Made by a program: the position numbers and the translations under genes
Notes under the pieces: generated by a model
What the model was told of the DNA's origin: nothing
What the model saw: only the letters and a program-made list of their open reading frames with translations
Database searches by the model: none
Assembly (NCBI GenBank): GCA_041656295.1
Contig: JBBADV010000011.1
Span: 1-64,000, forward strand
DNA from: Kiritimatiellales bacterium
GTDB lineage: Bacteria; Verrucomicrobiota; Kiritimatiellia; Kiritimatiellales; Tichowtungiaceae
DNA: 64,000 nt
Direction: 5' to 3'
Shown: in pieces, positions 7,530 to 16,572 of the stretch
Position numbering within the stretch: the first letter of the stretch is position 1
Layout: every line of letters starts with the position of its first letter

Positions 7530-10500
7530 TCAATTCGTAAACGTCAGCGAATGAACCGTAAACGACCCCTCGGTGTCCGCCGGCGAATTGCCCTGAAGCG
7601 TCACTTCTCTGATTTTGTTCAGGTCCAACCGTCCGTTATCGTCCGGCGCGCCCCAACCGCCCAGCGGCGTGAAGTCGGCCGGCAGGCGTACGGTGACAAT
7701 CTGCCGCTTACCCTTCGTTTCATGCTCAAGCTGCGGCACGGAGCGGTAGAGGCTGCCGTTGCGCTCTTTGAGAATGACGGAGAAGGTGAAGGTCGACGGA
7801 TCGTCGAATTCAATATCCAGCAGCAGTTTTGAAAAACCGCCGAAGTCGTCGGCATCCGTCATGGTCGCGGTGAAATTGCCGTACACTCTCGTGCCGAATT
7901 TATAGGAAAATTTCACAGCGTTGCCCGCCGGCACGGCTTTCCAAACACCATCGTTCGGTGTCGCTGCCCATTGCCAGTCGGCGGCTTTAATCGTTAGCGG
8001 GTCGCGGTTCAGATATTTTCTCAACATGAACGGCAGCTTCCGTTCGACAACATAATTGGCGGCGGGCGCTTCGGCGACGGCAATCCGGAACATCGCAGTA
8101 TTTTCTTCGCCGAGCGTGCCGTTGTCTGCCGGCACGGTGACGGTAAAGGTCAGAGCAGCGCTTGCGCCGGCGTCGAGTGGCAGCGGCGCGGGCGCCGACG
8201 GTTCGCAAATCCAGCCGGCGGGGAATTCCGGCGTGATGGTGAAGGTTGCCGGATGGGCGAAGATATTGCGCACATCAAACGCCATGGTGAAGGTCGAACC
8301 GTCCAGCACCTGCTCCGGCTCGCTTGTTACAACCAGCGGAAACTCCGGCGTTACCGGATTGTCGGCATTGAATTCGATATAGATCGGCTCAATGCCCACT
8401 TCAATCACCGTGGCATCTCCGGTTCTGTTTACCGTGTTGAGCGGCGCGCCGGCGATGTCGGTGCAGGCCAGCGCATTGGGCGAACGAAGTGTCAGATAGC
8501 GCGGATCGACGGAATTTTCGTTTCTAAATGCAACCAGAACCTGTTTGCCGTTTTCCGCGCCGAAGCGCAGCAGGTGCAGTGCGTGGTCGCCGGTTTCAAT
8601 CCGCTCGGCAAACGGCAGTCCGTTCAGCGCGCGGGAGATTGCGCAAAATGCCGCGACGATTTTTTTCGGAATCATGTGTTCGGCGTTTTCATAATAGAAA
8701 CCGTAATAGAACGGATTCGGCGCGCCGCCTATGCCGGACGGCATGAACCAGTAGGTGCGGTCAACGTGGTTCGCCATGAGCATCAGGTTCAGTTTTGCCA
8801 TATAGCGCGCGGCGGCGGCTTCCGAAAAGAGGCGCACGCCGGGGAAGCGGGATGGTTTCATGGGCAGGAATCCGTCGTCGCAGCGGTAGCCGACTTCGGT
8901 CGCCCACAGCGCGGGCGAGAAGGATGCGTTTTCCGTCAACCGGCGCACAGCGGCAATTTCATCTTCCAGCGAGGTGATTTCCGCGCTCGTCAGGCGGTAT
9001 GGATGGAAGGAGAGCACGTCCATTTTGCCGGCGGCGCCATATCCTAAAACGGATTCCATATAGCCCAGCGCAATTTGCGAGGTGCACATGCCAACCACAT
9101 TTCTATCCGGCGCCTGCGCTTTGATCACGTCGTAAACTTTGGCGAGGTATTCTGCATACTCTTCCATTGTGCCGGGGAAATTGCCGTTGGGTTCGTTGTA
9201 GATTTCATAGTCGGAGATGAGGTCTTTGGTGTCTGCCACAACGCGTTTGACCATCTCCACTGCCACCGGAACATTAAACTGATAGTTTTCGTCTTTCGGC
9301 ACCCACGACGGCGGCGGGCCGTAAACCAGCGCCATCAGTTCGGCAGCGGTTTCCTGCTTGAAGTATGCCAGCATGTCCCGGTTCACATTCCAGGCGTCCG
9401 GCGTGGGCTGCAGGTTGCGCCACTGGAATCCGTAGCCGTGGAGACGTAGGCCGCCGGCGCCCATGCGCGCGGCGGCGACGGTCTGGTTGCGGGGGTTGCT
9501 TTCAACCATGACCATGGAGAAGCGCGGATCGACCGGCCGGCGTGGCGGCGCGGCGACAACGAAGGCGGTGGCGCCGGTTGCGGCGCCACCGAGATCCCAT
9601 TTTACGCGGTAATAGCCGGGGACGGAAACCGGCAGGTCAATCGTTTCGCTGAGGCGCCCATTCAGCGCCACCGTTTTTCCGTTCGCCAGCACTTCCTGAT
9701 CGTAGTAATCCGTGACAGTATAGCTCAGTTTGGTGCTGGCGGCGTTGCCGGCCTGATAGTTGCTGGCACGCAGAATAAAGCGCGGCATTTCGTTCGTGAA
9801 AAAGATGGATGCGAGCTGCGTGCTTTCAAGTGAGGCTTCGACCGGCGCGAATGGAATGAATTCCTGCTCTTCAAATGCCCGGGTGCCCAGCATGACGTCG
9901 TCAATGTCCATTACGCCGGAGGCGGAAAAAACCAGCTGAAGCTGATCGAGATAAAATCTCGGCGCGTCAAATTCAAAGGCGTACCACTGCCACTCTGAGT
10001 TTAAATTAATCTGCTGCGCCAGCTGGGTTTCATATATGGCCTTGCCGGACGGGATTCCGCCGAGCGAAACCGTCCCGGTTGCGGCGTCGCCGCGCACCCG
10101 GAATTTCAGAAACAGTTTGCTGCCCCCACCTTTGACCCACGATGAACGCACAAACAGGTTATTTGCGCGGTTATCTTTGGGCGTCAGGCGCAGATAGGCG
10201 TTTCCGTCCGGCGTATCGGACGTCACGGCCATGCTGCTTTCAAGATCTTTGCTCTCCGGCCACCAGCCGAAGTTGCCGGCGTTGAAGGTTCCGTTTGGCA
10301 TCAGGTTTTTGGCATCGGTTGACACCGGCTCGCTGATGAGCGGTTTGAGCGCCGAGGTCAGCCGGAATGAGCTGATTAATTCGGAGCCGTTCGTGTCGGT
10401 ATCCGCGCCGATCACAACCCAGCGGATTGATTGCAGCTCCGGCGTGAACGAAAGACTTGCGAGCGGATAGTTTTCCAACACGGTCAGGTTATCCGCTTTT

Positions 10501-11042
10501 GCCGTAATCGTTTTATCAGCGAGGTTATATTCCAAGCGGTACATTTTGTCCGCGCCGCCCTTGATTGTGCCCCAGGTGCCGGGGATGTTGACCAGTCCGG
10601 TGTCGTTGACGCAGCGCAACTGATAGACCACATCGTCGCCTCTGGTCGACAACGACCAAAACAAGTCGCCCTTATAGCCAAACGTGCTGTGTTCGACTTT
10701 GGAGGAGAGCCCGATCTGAAGCGTTTTTTTCAGCCCGGCGGGATTCGCCGCCGTTTCTAAGAGCAGAACCGTGTGCTTCGAGGGAATATCCGACGCTTTA
10801 AAGCGGAACGAACTGTTGCAGTTCACTTCCGACGCCACGGCAGTGGTAATAAAGCCGTTGCCGTAAACAAATGAGGAAGATTTGCCGCCCTCATAGCGGC
10901 GGGTAACCACGCCCTGCTGCACCGGCGTGCCGGTGAGCGTCGCGCCCTCTTTCCGTCCGGAAAAATCATCTTCGAACAAGACATCGGCGGCAGACACCGA
11001 TACATTAAAAAACAAAAACAAAACAAATAGTAGATGTTGCAT
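7530..11042 (-). CDS. Large secreted GH39-like glycoside hydrolase with N-terminal LamG-like domain
   Basis: 1170 residues with signal peptide MQHLLFVLFLFFNVSVSA. Domains in order: LamG-like sandwich (about 20-236), carbohydrate-binding-like beta module (about 250-400), then a clan-A TIM barrel (about 500-830) with the acid/base in NEPN (Glu617) and the nucleophile in ATEVGY (Glu716), and C-terminal beta modules. The 99-residue spacing between the two glutamates suits retaining clan-A enzymes such as GH39. It would cut polysaccharide outside the cytoplasm. SD AAGGAATATCAAA precedes the ATG. The N-terminal domain is nearly repeated as a separate gene at 11777-12487. The subfamily and substrate are uncertain. 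Confidence 0.82.
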   Translation of the reverse strand: MQHLLFVLFLFFNVSVSAADVLFEDDFSGRKEGATLTGTPVQQGVVTRRYEGGKSSSFVYGNGFITTAVASEVNCNSSFRFKASDIPSKHTVLLLETAANPAGLKKTLQIGLSSKVEHSTFGYKGDLFWSLSTRGDDVVYQLRCVNDTGLVNIPGTWGTIKGGADKMYRLEYNLADKTITAKADNLTVLENYPLASLSFTPELQSIRWVVIGADTDTNGSELISSFRLTSALKPLISEPVSTDAKNLMPNGTFNAGNFGWWPESKDLESSMAVTSDTPDGNAYLRLTPKDNRANNLFVRSSWVKGGGSKLFLKFRVRGDAATGTVSLGGIPSGKAIYETQLAQQINLNSEWQWYAFEFDAPRFYLDQLQLVFSASGVMDIDDVMLGTRAFEEQEFIPFAPVEASLESTQLASIFFTNEMPRFILRASNYQAGNAASTKLSYTVTDYYDQEVLANGKTVALNGRLSETIDLPVSVPGYYRVKWDLGGAATGATAFVVAAPPRRPVDPRFSMVMVESNPRNQTVAAARMGAGGLRLHGYGFQWRNLQPTPDAWNVNRDMLAYFKQETAAELMALVYGPPPSWVPKDENYQFNVPVAVEMVKRVVADTKDLISDYEIYNEPNGNFPGTMEEYAEYLAKVYDVIKAQAPDRNVVGMCTSQIALGYMESVLGYGAAGKMDVLSFHPYRLTSAEITSLEDEIAAVRRLTENASFSPALWATEVGYRCDDGFLPMKPSRFPGVRLFSEAAAARYMAKLNLMLMANHVDRTYWFMPSGIGGAPNPFYYGFYYENAEHMIPKKIVAAFCAISRALNGLPFAERIETGDHALHLLRFGAENGKQVLVAFRNENSVDPRYLTLRSPNALACTDIAGAPLNTVNRTGDATVIEVGIEPIYIEFNADNPVTPEFPLVVTSEPEQVLDGSTFTMAFDVRNIFAHPATFTITPEFPAGWICEPSAPAPLPLDAGASAALTFTVTVPADNGTLGEENTAMFRIAVAEAPAANYVVERKLPFMLRKYLNRDPLTIKAADWQWAATPNDGVWKAVPAGNAVKFSYKFGTRVYGNFTATMTDADDFGGFSKLLLDIEFDDPSTFTFSVILKERNGSLYRSVPQLEHETKGKRQIVTVRLPADFTPLGGWGAPDDNGRLDLNKIREVTLQGNSPADTEGSFTVHSLTFTN

Positions 11043-11083
11043 TTTGATATTCCTTCAACTTGATGTTTTTTGCGAATAAACGC

Positions 11084-11737
11084 TCATAGGTTTCCGATTA
11101 AAAAAAGTTTCAGTGCGGGTTTCGGCACCGTGCCGATAACCAGCGACGGCCGTATGCTCGCGGTTGTTGCGTCAACGGACGCAAATTGATATCCGTCGAT
11201 ATTCGGATCCTGATTGCCCTCCTCCATATCCTGCAGCTGCAGGCGGAACACAATATGGCTCATGCCGTTTTCATAGGCGGAGTTAACGGCGGCGGTCAGC
11301 GCCGCATCGTTCTCCCATGAATACAGTTGCGCCGAGGCCGACGTTGGCGTCAGGAAGTCCAGTTTGATAGCATCCGCCGGCGCCTGATAGTCTTCTTTTT
11401 CAATCTCGCCGGTGTTTTTGAAAAAGACGCAAATTTTCAAATTTGGCGGTGAATTATAAAGCGTCCGATAATACCACGTTGCGGAAATGGAACCTGCTTT
11501 ATTCTCTGCCGGCAAGTCCGGAAGCTTATAGATAAAAACACCGGCGGAAATATTTTTATTATTTGCCGCATCCCCTACCGTAATATTTAAGGATGTTTCA
11601 TCGTAAATTCCGTTACCCACTCCGGAACCACCGGTTGAAGTAACCCGGGCATCGGCGACGGGATTGTTGGTAAAACTCGCCGCGTTCAGCGCGGCGGCGG
11701 TCAGCAATATCGGCATCATACATTTCGTGTAGTTCAT
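11084..11737 (-). CDS. Secreted paralogue of the 5462 PEP-CTERM protein with a broken sorting signal
   Basis: 217 residues with a signal peptide ending near AALNA. It shares NNKN-SAGVFIY, VFFKN and YENGMSHIVFR with the PEP-CTERM protein at 5462-6130. The tail reads VPKPALKLFLIGNL and then TGA. Past the stop the same frame continues AFIRKK, which would complete a PEP-CTERM helix and basic tail (compare LIGLVGAFIARRK in the paralogue). So one substitution PEP to PKP and one nonsense codon have removed the signal. The protein is probably released, not anchored. It sits between the GH39-like gene and the single LamG-like gene on the same strand. Confidence 0.75.
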   Translation of the reverse strand: MNYTKCMMPILLTAAALNAASFTNNPVADARVTSTGGSGVGNGIYDETSLNITVGDAANNKNISAGVFIYKLPDLPAENKAGSISATWYYRTLYNSPPNLKICVFFKNTGEIEKEDYQAPADAIKLDFLTPTSASAQLYSWENDAALTAAVNSAYENGMSHIVFRLQLQDMEEGNQDPNIDGYQFASVDATTASIRPSLVIGTVPKPALKLFLIGNL

Positions 11738-11776
11738 AGATCGCTCTTCGTATATTACACCGAATCCGCCTGCCGC

Positions 11777-12487
11777 TTAGGGCTGCGCAGAAGATGACAA
11801 CCGGAACGAACGGATCAGCGCCGAGCCGTTCGTATCGGGATCCGCACCGATCACAACCCAGCGGATCGACTGCAGCTCCGGCGCAAACGAAACGCTTGCG
11901 AGCGGATAGTTTTCCAGCACGATCAGATCATCCACTTTTGCCGTAATCGTTTTTTCGGCGAGGTTATATTCCAGGCAGTACATTTTGTCCGCACCGCCTT
12001 TGATTTTGCCCCAGGTGCCGGGGATATTGACCAGCCCGGAATCGGTGGTGCAGCGGAGCTGATAGACCACATCGTCGCCGCTGGCCGAGAGCGACCAGAA
12101 CAGGTCGCCCTTATAGCCGAACGTGCTGTGCTCGACTTTGGAGGAGAGTCCGATCTGAAGCGTTTTTTTCAGCCCGGCGGGATTGGCGGCCACCTCAAGC
12201 AACAGCACTTTATGCTTCGCCGGCAGGTCTGCTGTTTTAAACCGGAACGAACTGTTGCAATTCAGCTCATTTGGAACCGCAGTGGTGATAAAATTTTTCC
12301 CGTAAACGAATGAACCGCCTTTGCTCCCTTCATAGCGGCGGGTAATGATCCCCTTCTTCACCGGCGTGCCGGAAAGGATGGCTCCCGGGTCGCGTCCGGT
12401 AAAATTGTCTTCAAATAAAACATCCATAGAAAAAGCGGACATAGACAAACCCAATGCGGCAAATAAAACAAACGTCGTTTTCTTCAT
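11777..12487 (-). CDS. Secreted single LamG-like domain protein, duplicate of the GH39-like enzyme N-terminus
   Basis: 236 residues with signal peptide MKKTTFVLFAALGLSMSAFS. The mature part matches residues 20-236 of the 7530-11042 enzyme almost residue for residue, including KKTLQIGLSSKVEHSTFGY, GGADKMY and LQSIRWVVIGAD. It lacks any catalytic barrel, so it may bind the same glycan. GGGAG precedes the ATG. The operator at 12595 lies 108 bp upstream, which makes this the probable first gene of a minus-strand unit continuing through 11084 and 7530. Duplication looks recent by the high similarity; by eye roughly four residues in five agree. Confidence 0.8.
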   Translation of the reverse strand: MKKTTFVLFAALGLSMSAFSMDVLFEDNFTGRDPGAILSGTPVKKGIITRRYEGSKGGSFVYGKNFITTAVPNELNCNSSFRFKTADLPAKHKVLLLEVAANPAGLKKTLQIGLSSKVEHSTFGYKGDLFWSLSASGDDVVYQLRCTTDSGLVNIPGTWGKIKGGADKMYCLEYNLAEKTITAKVDDLIVLENYPLASVSFAPELQSIRWVVIGADPDTNGSALIRSFRLSSSAQP

Positions 12488-12594
12488 ACTTCGAATCTCC
12501 CTGTGTATTAGTGTTTACAAGCCACCGGCAGTAACCGGCTGATTTCTGAACGCGAATTTTAATCGGCGATTGATACAAGGAAACTGTTTTTATT

Positions 12595-12608
12595 GTTAAC
12601 CGTTTAAC
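12595..12608. promoter_or_regulatory. LacI-type operator between divergent genes, GTTAACCGTTTAAC
   Basis: Lies 108 bp before the LamG-like gene (minus) and 62 bp before a LacI gene (plus), the classical position for a repressor that controls both itself and the divergent catabolic unit. Confidence 0.75.
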
Positions 12609-12669
12609 ATTTAATTTTTTCAACATTCAAGTATCGACATTTTTTAACAAAACTCCCATCGTCAGCAAC

Positions 12670-13698
12670 ATGGCAGAAAACATCAGAATGAAAGACATTG
12701 CCGACCGCGCAGGCGTCTCCATTGCGTCGGTTTCGCTGACCCTGAGCAATCATGCGCGAATTTCAGCCAAAACAAGAGCCCACATTCTAAATGTCTGCCG
12801 GCAGATGAACTATCAGGTTAATCCGGTGGGACGGGCGTTATCCAGCGCAAGAAAACTGTCGTCCGGCAAATCGTACCTTGGAACACTGGCGCTGCTCGAA
12901 TGCGAGCAGCGTTTTGAGATCAGTAAAAACAATGCTGAAGTCGACAAACAAATCTGCCTGCTGAAAAAAATCTGTCAGCAATATGGCTATAAGCTGGATC
13001 ATTTTGTCGTTACAGATTCTTGCAAAGAACAGCAGGCGCTCAGCCGGATTATACGCTCGCGAGGAATCCGCGGGGTGATTGTGTATGGATTTAACAGTGA
13101 TATTCACCAATGGGCTCTGGAATGGGACTGTTTTGCGGCAATTGCTATTGCAAATTCAATGACCGAACATTTCATTCACAGTATCTCTCACTGCGCTCAC
13201 GGCAATCTGAGCGAGGCGATAAGCAGAATAACGCAACGCGGCTATTGTGCGCCTGGATTTATTGTGGGACAATCGTTCCAGCAACACTATCTCACGGAAT
13301 ACGTCTATTCCACGGCATCTTTGAAATTGAAAAAAATCCCTCCCATCCAACTGGATTTTTCTCTGAAAAAATCCGTTTGGCGCAAACAGGCGTTAAACTG
13401 GCTCAATCGACACTCGCCGGATGTGCTCATCTCCAACGGGAACCGGGAAATTTTTGATATGTTACGGGAAGAGAATATCCGCGTTCCGGAAGATATCGGC
13501 TTTTTCTCGCTTGATGTTTGGAGCTTACGCCATCTGAGTGGATTTTTTAAAGATCACACGATTTTGTTCGAAATTTTGATCGATATCCTGCACGGCATGA
13601 TGCTACGCAATAAAATCGGCCCGCCGAAGAATCCCTATTGCATCAGTTTGTCGGCAGAATGGAACGAAGGCCGCACCATTCGCCCCGAATCAAGCTGA
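12670..13698 (+). CDS. LacI-family transcriptional regulator
   Basis: 342 residues. The N-terminal helix-turn-helix reads MKDIADRAGVSIASVSLTLS, followed by a hinge and a periplasmic-binding-protein-like sensor domain (GIRGVIVYGFN, PDVLISNGN, DIGFFSLDVW). It would bind the palindrome 62 bp upstream and probably the copies elsewhere in the window, releasing on a sugar ligand. The sensor domain is closely related to those of the LacI proteins at 19255 and 57689; all end with a WNEGT motif. It converges with the symporter gene, 33 bp apart. Confidence 0.92.
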   Translation: MAENIRMKDIADRAGVSIASVSLTLSNHARISAKTRAHILNVCRQMNYQVNPVGRALSSARKLSSGKSYLGTLALLECEQRFEISKNNAEVDKQICLLKKICQQYGYKLDHFVVTDSCKEQQALSRIIRSRGIRGVIVYGFNSDIHQWALEWDCFAAIAIANSMTEHFIHSISHCAHGNLSEAISRITQRGYCAPGFIVGQSFQQHYLTEYVYSTASLKLKKIPPIQLDFSLKKSVWRKQALNWLNRHSPDVLISNGNREIFDMLREENIRVPEDIGFFSLDVWSLRHLSGFFKDHTILFEILIDILHGMMLRNKIGPPKNPYCISLSAEWNEGRTIRPESS

Positions 13699-13731
13699 AC
13701 TTTTATCGTCGGCGGGAGTTGCCGGCGTGTT

Positions 13732-15684
13732 TTAGCTCACCGATCCATCATCCGCAGCATCTTCTCGTCCGTCCTGCCGCAGCAGGCGGAACATCACCGC
13801 CAGGTCGCGACAACCGCCAATGACATACCAAATGACTGTGATGAATGAGATCGTTGTGATCGCGATGGTGAAGAAATACCAGAACTGCCCCCAGACGTTG
13901 TCAGAGATTTGCATCGAGGCGTTCAGCGTTGCACCGGTGGCGAACAGAACCACCCACAGGAGCGCATAGCCGGTAACGCCGGATGCAATAATTTTATCCG
14001 CCAGGCTGTATTCTTTGCTCACGCCCAGAATCCGCCAGATCAGGGACGGCCGTTCGTGAACCGCCAGATGGTCGCCCGCAACGGCATATTCCCCGCGGTG
14101 GAGCATTTTTTCCATATTAAACGGCTGTTTGTAGGTGAGCAACGAAACGACGACATAGAGCAGCACGCAAATCGCCGAAATTCCGAAAGACGCCTGCATT
14201 CCGTTCAGCGGATATTGCGGGGCAATCGAAAGCATGCCGGGGATTACATCCCACCACGTGCGCAGGATTACGCTGAGCAATGCCAGCACGCAGCCGCTGC
14301 TCATCGCCGTCCATGCGCCGGCGGCGGTGCCGCGTTTCCAGTAAAGACCGCCGATAATGACAGAACCTCCGCCGCCGAGGAAGATGGTTCCGGTGATTTG
14401 AAAATACATCAGAATAAAATCTTTCAGCGGGAACAGCATGCTGAACATGAACGCAAACACCGCCGTGCCAACCACCGACCAGCGCAGCCATTTCAGGTGC
14501 TGCTGCGCCGACAGTTTTTTCTTTTTGAACGGCAGCAGCACGTCCTGGACGAAAATACTGCCCCAGGAATGCAGATAGGTGTCGTCAGTGGAAACCGCCG
14601 CCGCGATCACCAGCGCGACAAAGAACCCGATCATTCCCACAGGGAAAATGTGCGCAATAACCATCGGCGTGCGCATCTGAATCCGGGTCTGCGGATCGCC
14701 GATGGCATCCAGCGCGCCCTGAATCAGGGATGCATCGCTGGAAAATGCGACATGATGCAGCACAACAAAGGCAATAACCGGCGCCATCACCATCGTGAAT
14801 TCCGTAACAATGCTGCGCCATACGCTGAGAATTCCCGCCATTTTCGCTTCATGAGGGTTGCGCGCCGATGAAAAATATCCCTGCGATCCCTGCCAGCCCA
14901 TGAAGTTATAAAACCGGAGAACCGCCAGCATAATGAAAAATTGAACCGAAAAATCTTTGATGTCGGACTGGCTGTAGGGATTGAGCATGGATTCGTTTTG
15001 CGGCACGGCTTTCAGCGCTTCCATGATGGTTGTCCATTCAAAACTGATCAGCAGAAAGATGGTAATTCCGATTAACACAATCAGCGAAAACTGCCCTTGA
15101 ATAAAATCCGTGACCAGCAGCGCGATCTGCCCGCCGGCCAGCGCCAGATACAGCGCGATTCCGATCATGATCAGCATCACCACCGGGAAAGTCGCAATGC
15201 TCATTCCGTAGACGGTGAATGAGGTCGGCAGGCCGCACAGGTGAATCAGCAGGCGCGCCGTCACGCCGGGGAAGATCCCGTAATTCATGATGCCGGAAAA
15301 CCAGCAGACCATGCCGGAAAAGACGCGAAAACTGCGTCCATAGCGGACTTCAAAGAACTGCGCCATGGTCAGTGCGCGTGTTTCACGGAAGCGGTACGCG
15401 ATAAATCCGGTGACAGCAATAATCATGGACACCGGCAGCAGCATCTGCTGCCACCAGTAAGCCGGGAAGCCGGCTTGAAAAAATTTCTCGTAATTCGCCA
15501 CTAATGACGCAGCGCTCAACCCGGACATACCCTGCGCCACCGTCAGCAGATACCGTCCGGCACACCGGTTGGCGGAAAGATAATCAGCAACACCCTGCAC
15601 ATACCGTTTCGTGTAAATTCCGGTCAGAATCACTATTCCCATCACCGCAATAACGATCGACCAGTCCAGCCACTGCATATTCAT
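13732..15684 (-). CDS. Sodium:solute symporter (SSS family)
   Basis: About 650-residue multi-pass inner-membrane transporter importing a sugar or other solute with Na+. Hydrophobic helices run from WSIVIAVMGIVILTGIY to the C-terminal FFTIAITTISFITVIWYVIGG. The segment YLSANRCAGRYLLTVAQGMSGLSAAS resembles the start of SSS proteins (SGLT/PutP type). Start 15684 (MNMQWLDW) is chosen over 15753 because AGGAG lies nine bases before it. An operator is 82 bp upstream, so the transporter is probably induced with the local hydrolases. It is the likely uptake route for the released sugar. Confidence 0.9.
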   Translation of the reverse strand: MNMQWLDWSIVIAVMGIVILTGIYTKRYVQGVADYLSANRCAGRYLLTVAQGMSGLSAASLVANYEKFFQAGFPAYWWQQMLLPVSMIIAVTGFIAYRFRETRALTMAQFFEVRYGRSFRVFSGMVCWFSGIMNYGIFPGVTARLLIHLCGLPTSFTVYGMSIATFPVVMLIMIGIALYLALAGGQIALLVTDFIQGQFSLIVLIGITIFLLISFEWTTIMEALKAVPQNESMLNPYSQSDIKDFSVQFFIMLAVLRFYNFMGWQGSQGYFSSARNPHEAKMAGILSVWRSIVTEFTMVMAPVIAFVVLHHVAFSSDASLIQGALDAIGDPQTRIQMRTPMVIAHIFPVGMIGFFVALVIAAAVSTDDTYLHSWGSIFVQDVLLPFKKKKLSAQQHLKWLRWSVVGTAVFAFMFSMLFPLKDFILMYFQITGTIFLGGGGSVIIGGLYWKRGTAAGAWTAMSSGCVLALLSVILRTWWDVIPGMLSIAPQYPLNGMQASFGISAICVLLYVVVSLLTYKQPFNMEKMLHRGEYAVAGDHLAVHERPSLIWRILGVSKEYSLADKIIASGVTGYALLWVVLFATGATLNASMQISDNVWGQFWYFFTIAITTISFITVIWYVIGGCRDLAVMFRLLRQDGREDAADDGSVS

Positions 15685-15765
15685 TGAAATAAACTCCTCT
15701 TTACTCTCCGAATGATAACGTGCGGAATTTGCAACAGATAGGAAACGAATCAAAGCGATTTATGA

Positions 15766-15779
15766 GTTAAGCGTTTTAC
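15766..15779. promoter_or_regulatory. LacI-type operator, GTTAAGCGTTTTAC
   Basis: Imperfect palindrome of the same series, 82 bp before the symporter start. Confidence 0.6.
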
Positions 15780-15830
15780 TCAATAATTGGATAAGTGTTC
15801 GCAAACCATCGAACATTTCATTTTCCATCA

Positions 15831-15858
15831 AAAAAAGGCTGGCAGATCATACCAGCCT
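15831..15858 (-). terminator. Rho-independent terminator
   Basis: Minus-strand stem AGGCTGG / CCAGCCT with a nine-base loop, followed by TTTTTT. It lies just after the stop of the 15867-16547 gene and ends the two-gene secreted-protein unit. Confidence 0.85.
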
Positions 15859-15866
15859 GGAATTTT

Positions 15867-16547
15867 CTATTCTTTATGAGTCAGAGTAATTTCATCAATA
15901 TGAACATAATCGTCATCCCAGTCGCCCTGCTTACGGAGAATAAACAGGTGCGGTTTTTTCATTGGAGACTTCACCCACTCTGAAAACGATAATCCACTGC
16001 CTGTATCGTATCCGGTGCGCCAGATATTTTTATTCGTATCCAGCTCCATTACCATCACAACAGGATCTGTTCCGGATAAAGGAACTGTAATTTGTCCTGC
16101 GGCACCGCTGCCGCCGGCCATCCAGCTTCTCAGAGCAATGTTCCCTGCCGTCCTGAAAAGCTGCAGTTGAATGTTTTTATTATCCTGATCCTGAAACAGA
16201 AAAACCAGCTGTTCACGGGCATCTTCTTTATAGGCAGATGTTATCTGCCATTTAGAAAGTCGCACCTGTACAGAGATCACTCCGCCTTTCACCGGCGAAC
16301 CCCTATTTAAAGGAACATTGGCGCTGCCGAGTTCTTTTCCATTTTCAACCACCAGACATCCGCTGCCGTCTGTTGCGGCATCCTGAAATGTAAAGTTCAC
16401 CGGATTAATTGAAACAGTTCCGGAAAACGCGGCGGTCTTCAGGGATGTTCCTTTTGGGTCATCAAAAGACCAGCATTGGGTTATTTCAGCGTACAGTCCA
16501 ACAGAAAATGAAACTAGAACAAGCAATAGATTTTGAATCTTTTTCAT
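15867..16547 (-). CDS. Secreted LamG-like protein without sorting tail
   Basis: 226 residues, signal peptide MKKIQNLLLVLVSFSVGLYA, then one predicted beta-sandwich domain starting WSFDDPKGTSL. It shares AATDG-G-L, the start FDDP-G-SL and the end HIDEITLTH with the next gene (16573-17325), 25 bp upstream on the same strand, so it is a tandem duplicate. Unlike that neighbour it stops right after ITLTHKE and has no PEP-CTERM tail, so it would be released. A terminator follows. No catalytic motif is visible; glycan binding is a guess. Confidence 0.75.
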   Translation of the reverse strand: MKKIQNLLLVLVSFSVGLYAEITQCWSFDDPKGTSLKTAAFSGTVSINPVNFTFQDAATDGSGCLVVENGKELGSANVPLNRGSPVKGGVISVQVRLSKWQITSAYKEDAREQLVFLFQDQDNKNIQLQLFRTAGNIALRSWMAGGSGAAGQITVPLSGTDPVVMVMELDTNKNIWRTGYDTGSGLSFSEWVKSPMKKPHLFILRKQGDWDDDYVHIDEITLTHKE

Positions 16548-16572
16548 ATTACATCTCTATTTTAAATAATAT

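Noticed and set aside
6430..7554. A 374-codon open frame on the plus strand opposite the URO-D-like gene.
   Set aside because: It is antisense to a clear, conserved protein and has an Arg/His-rich shadow composition. The same holds for the other long antisense frames (for example 8253-9047, 13909-14871 and 32031-33065).
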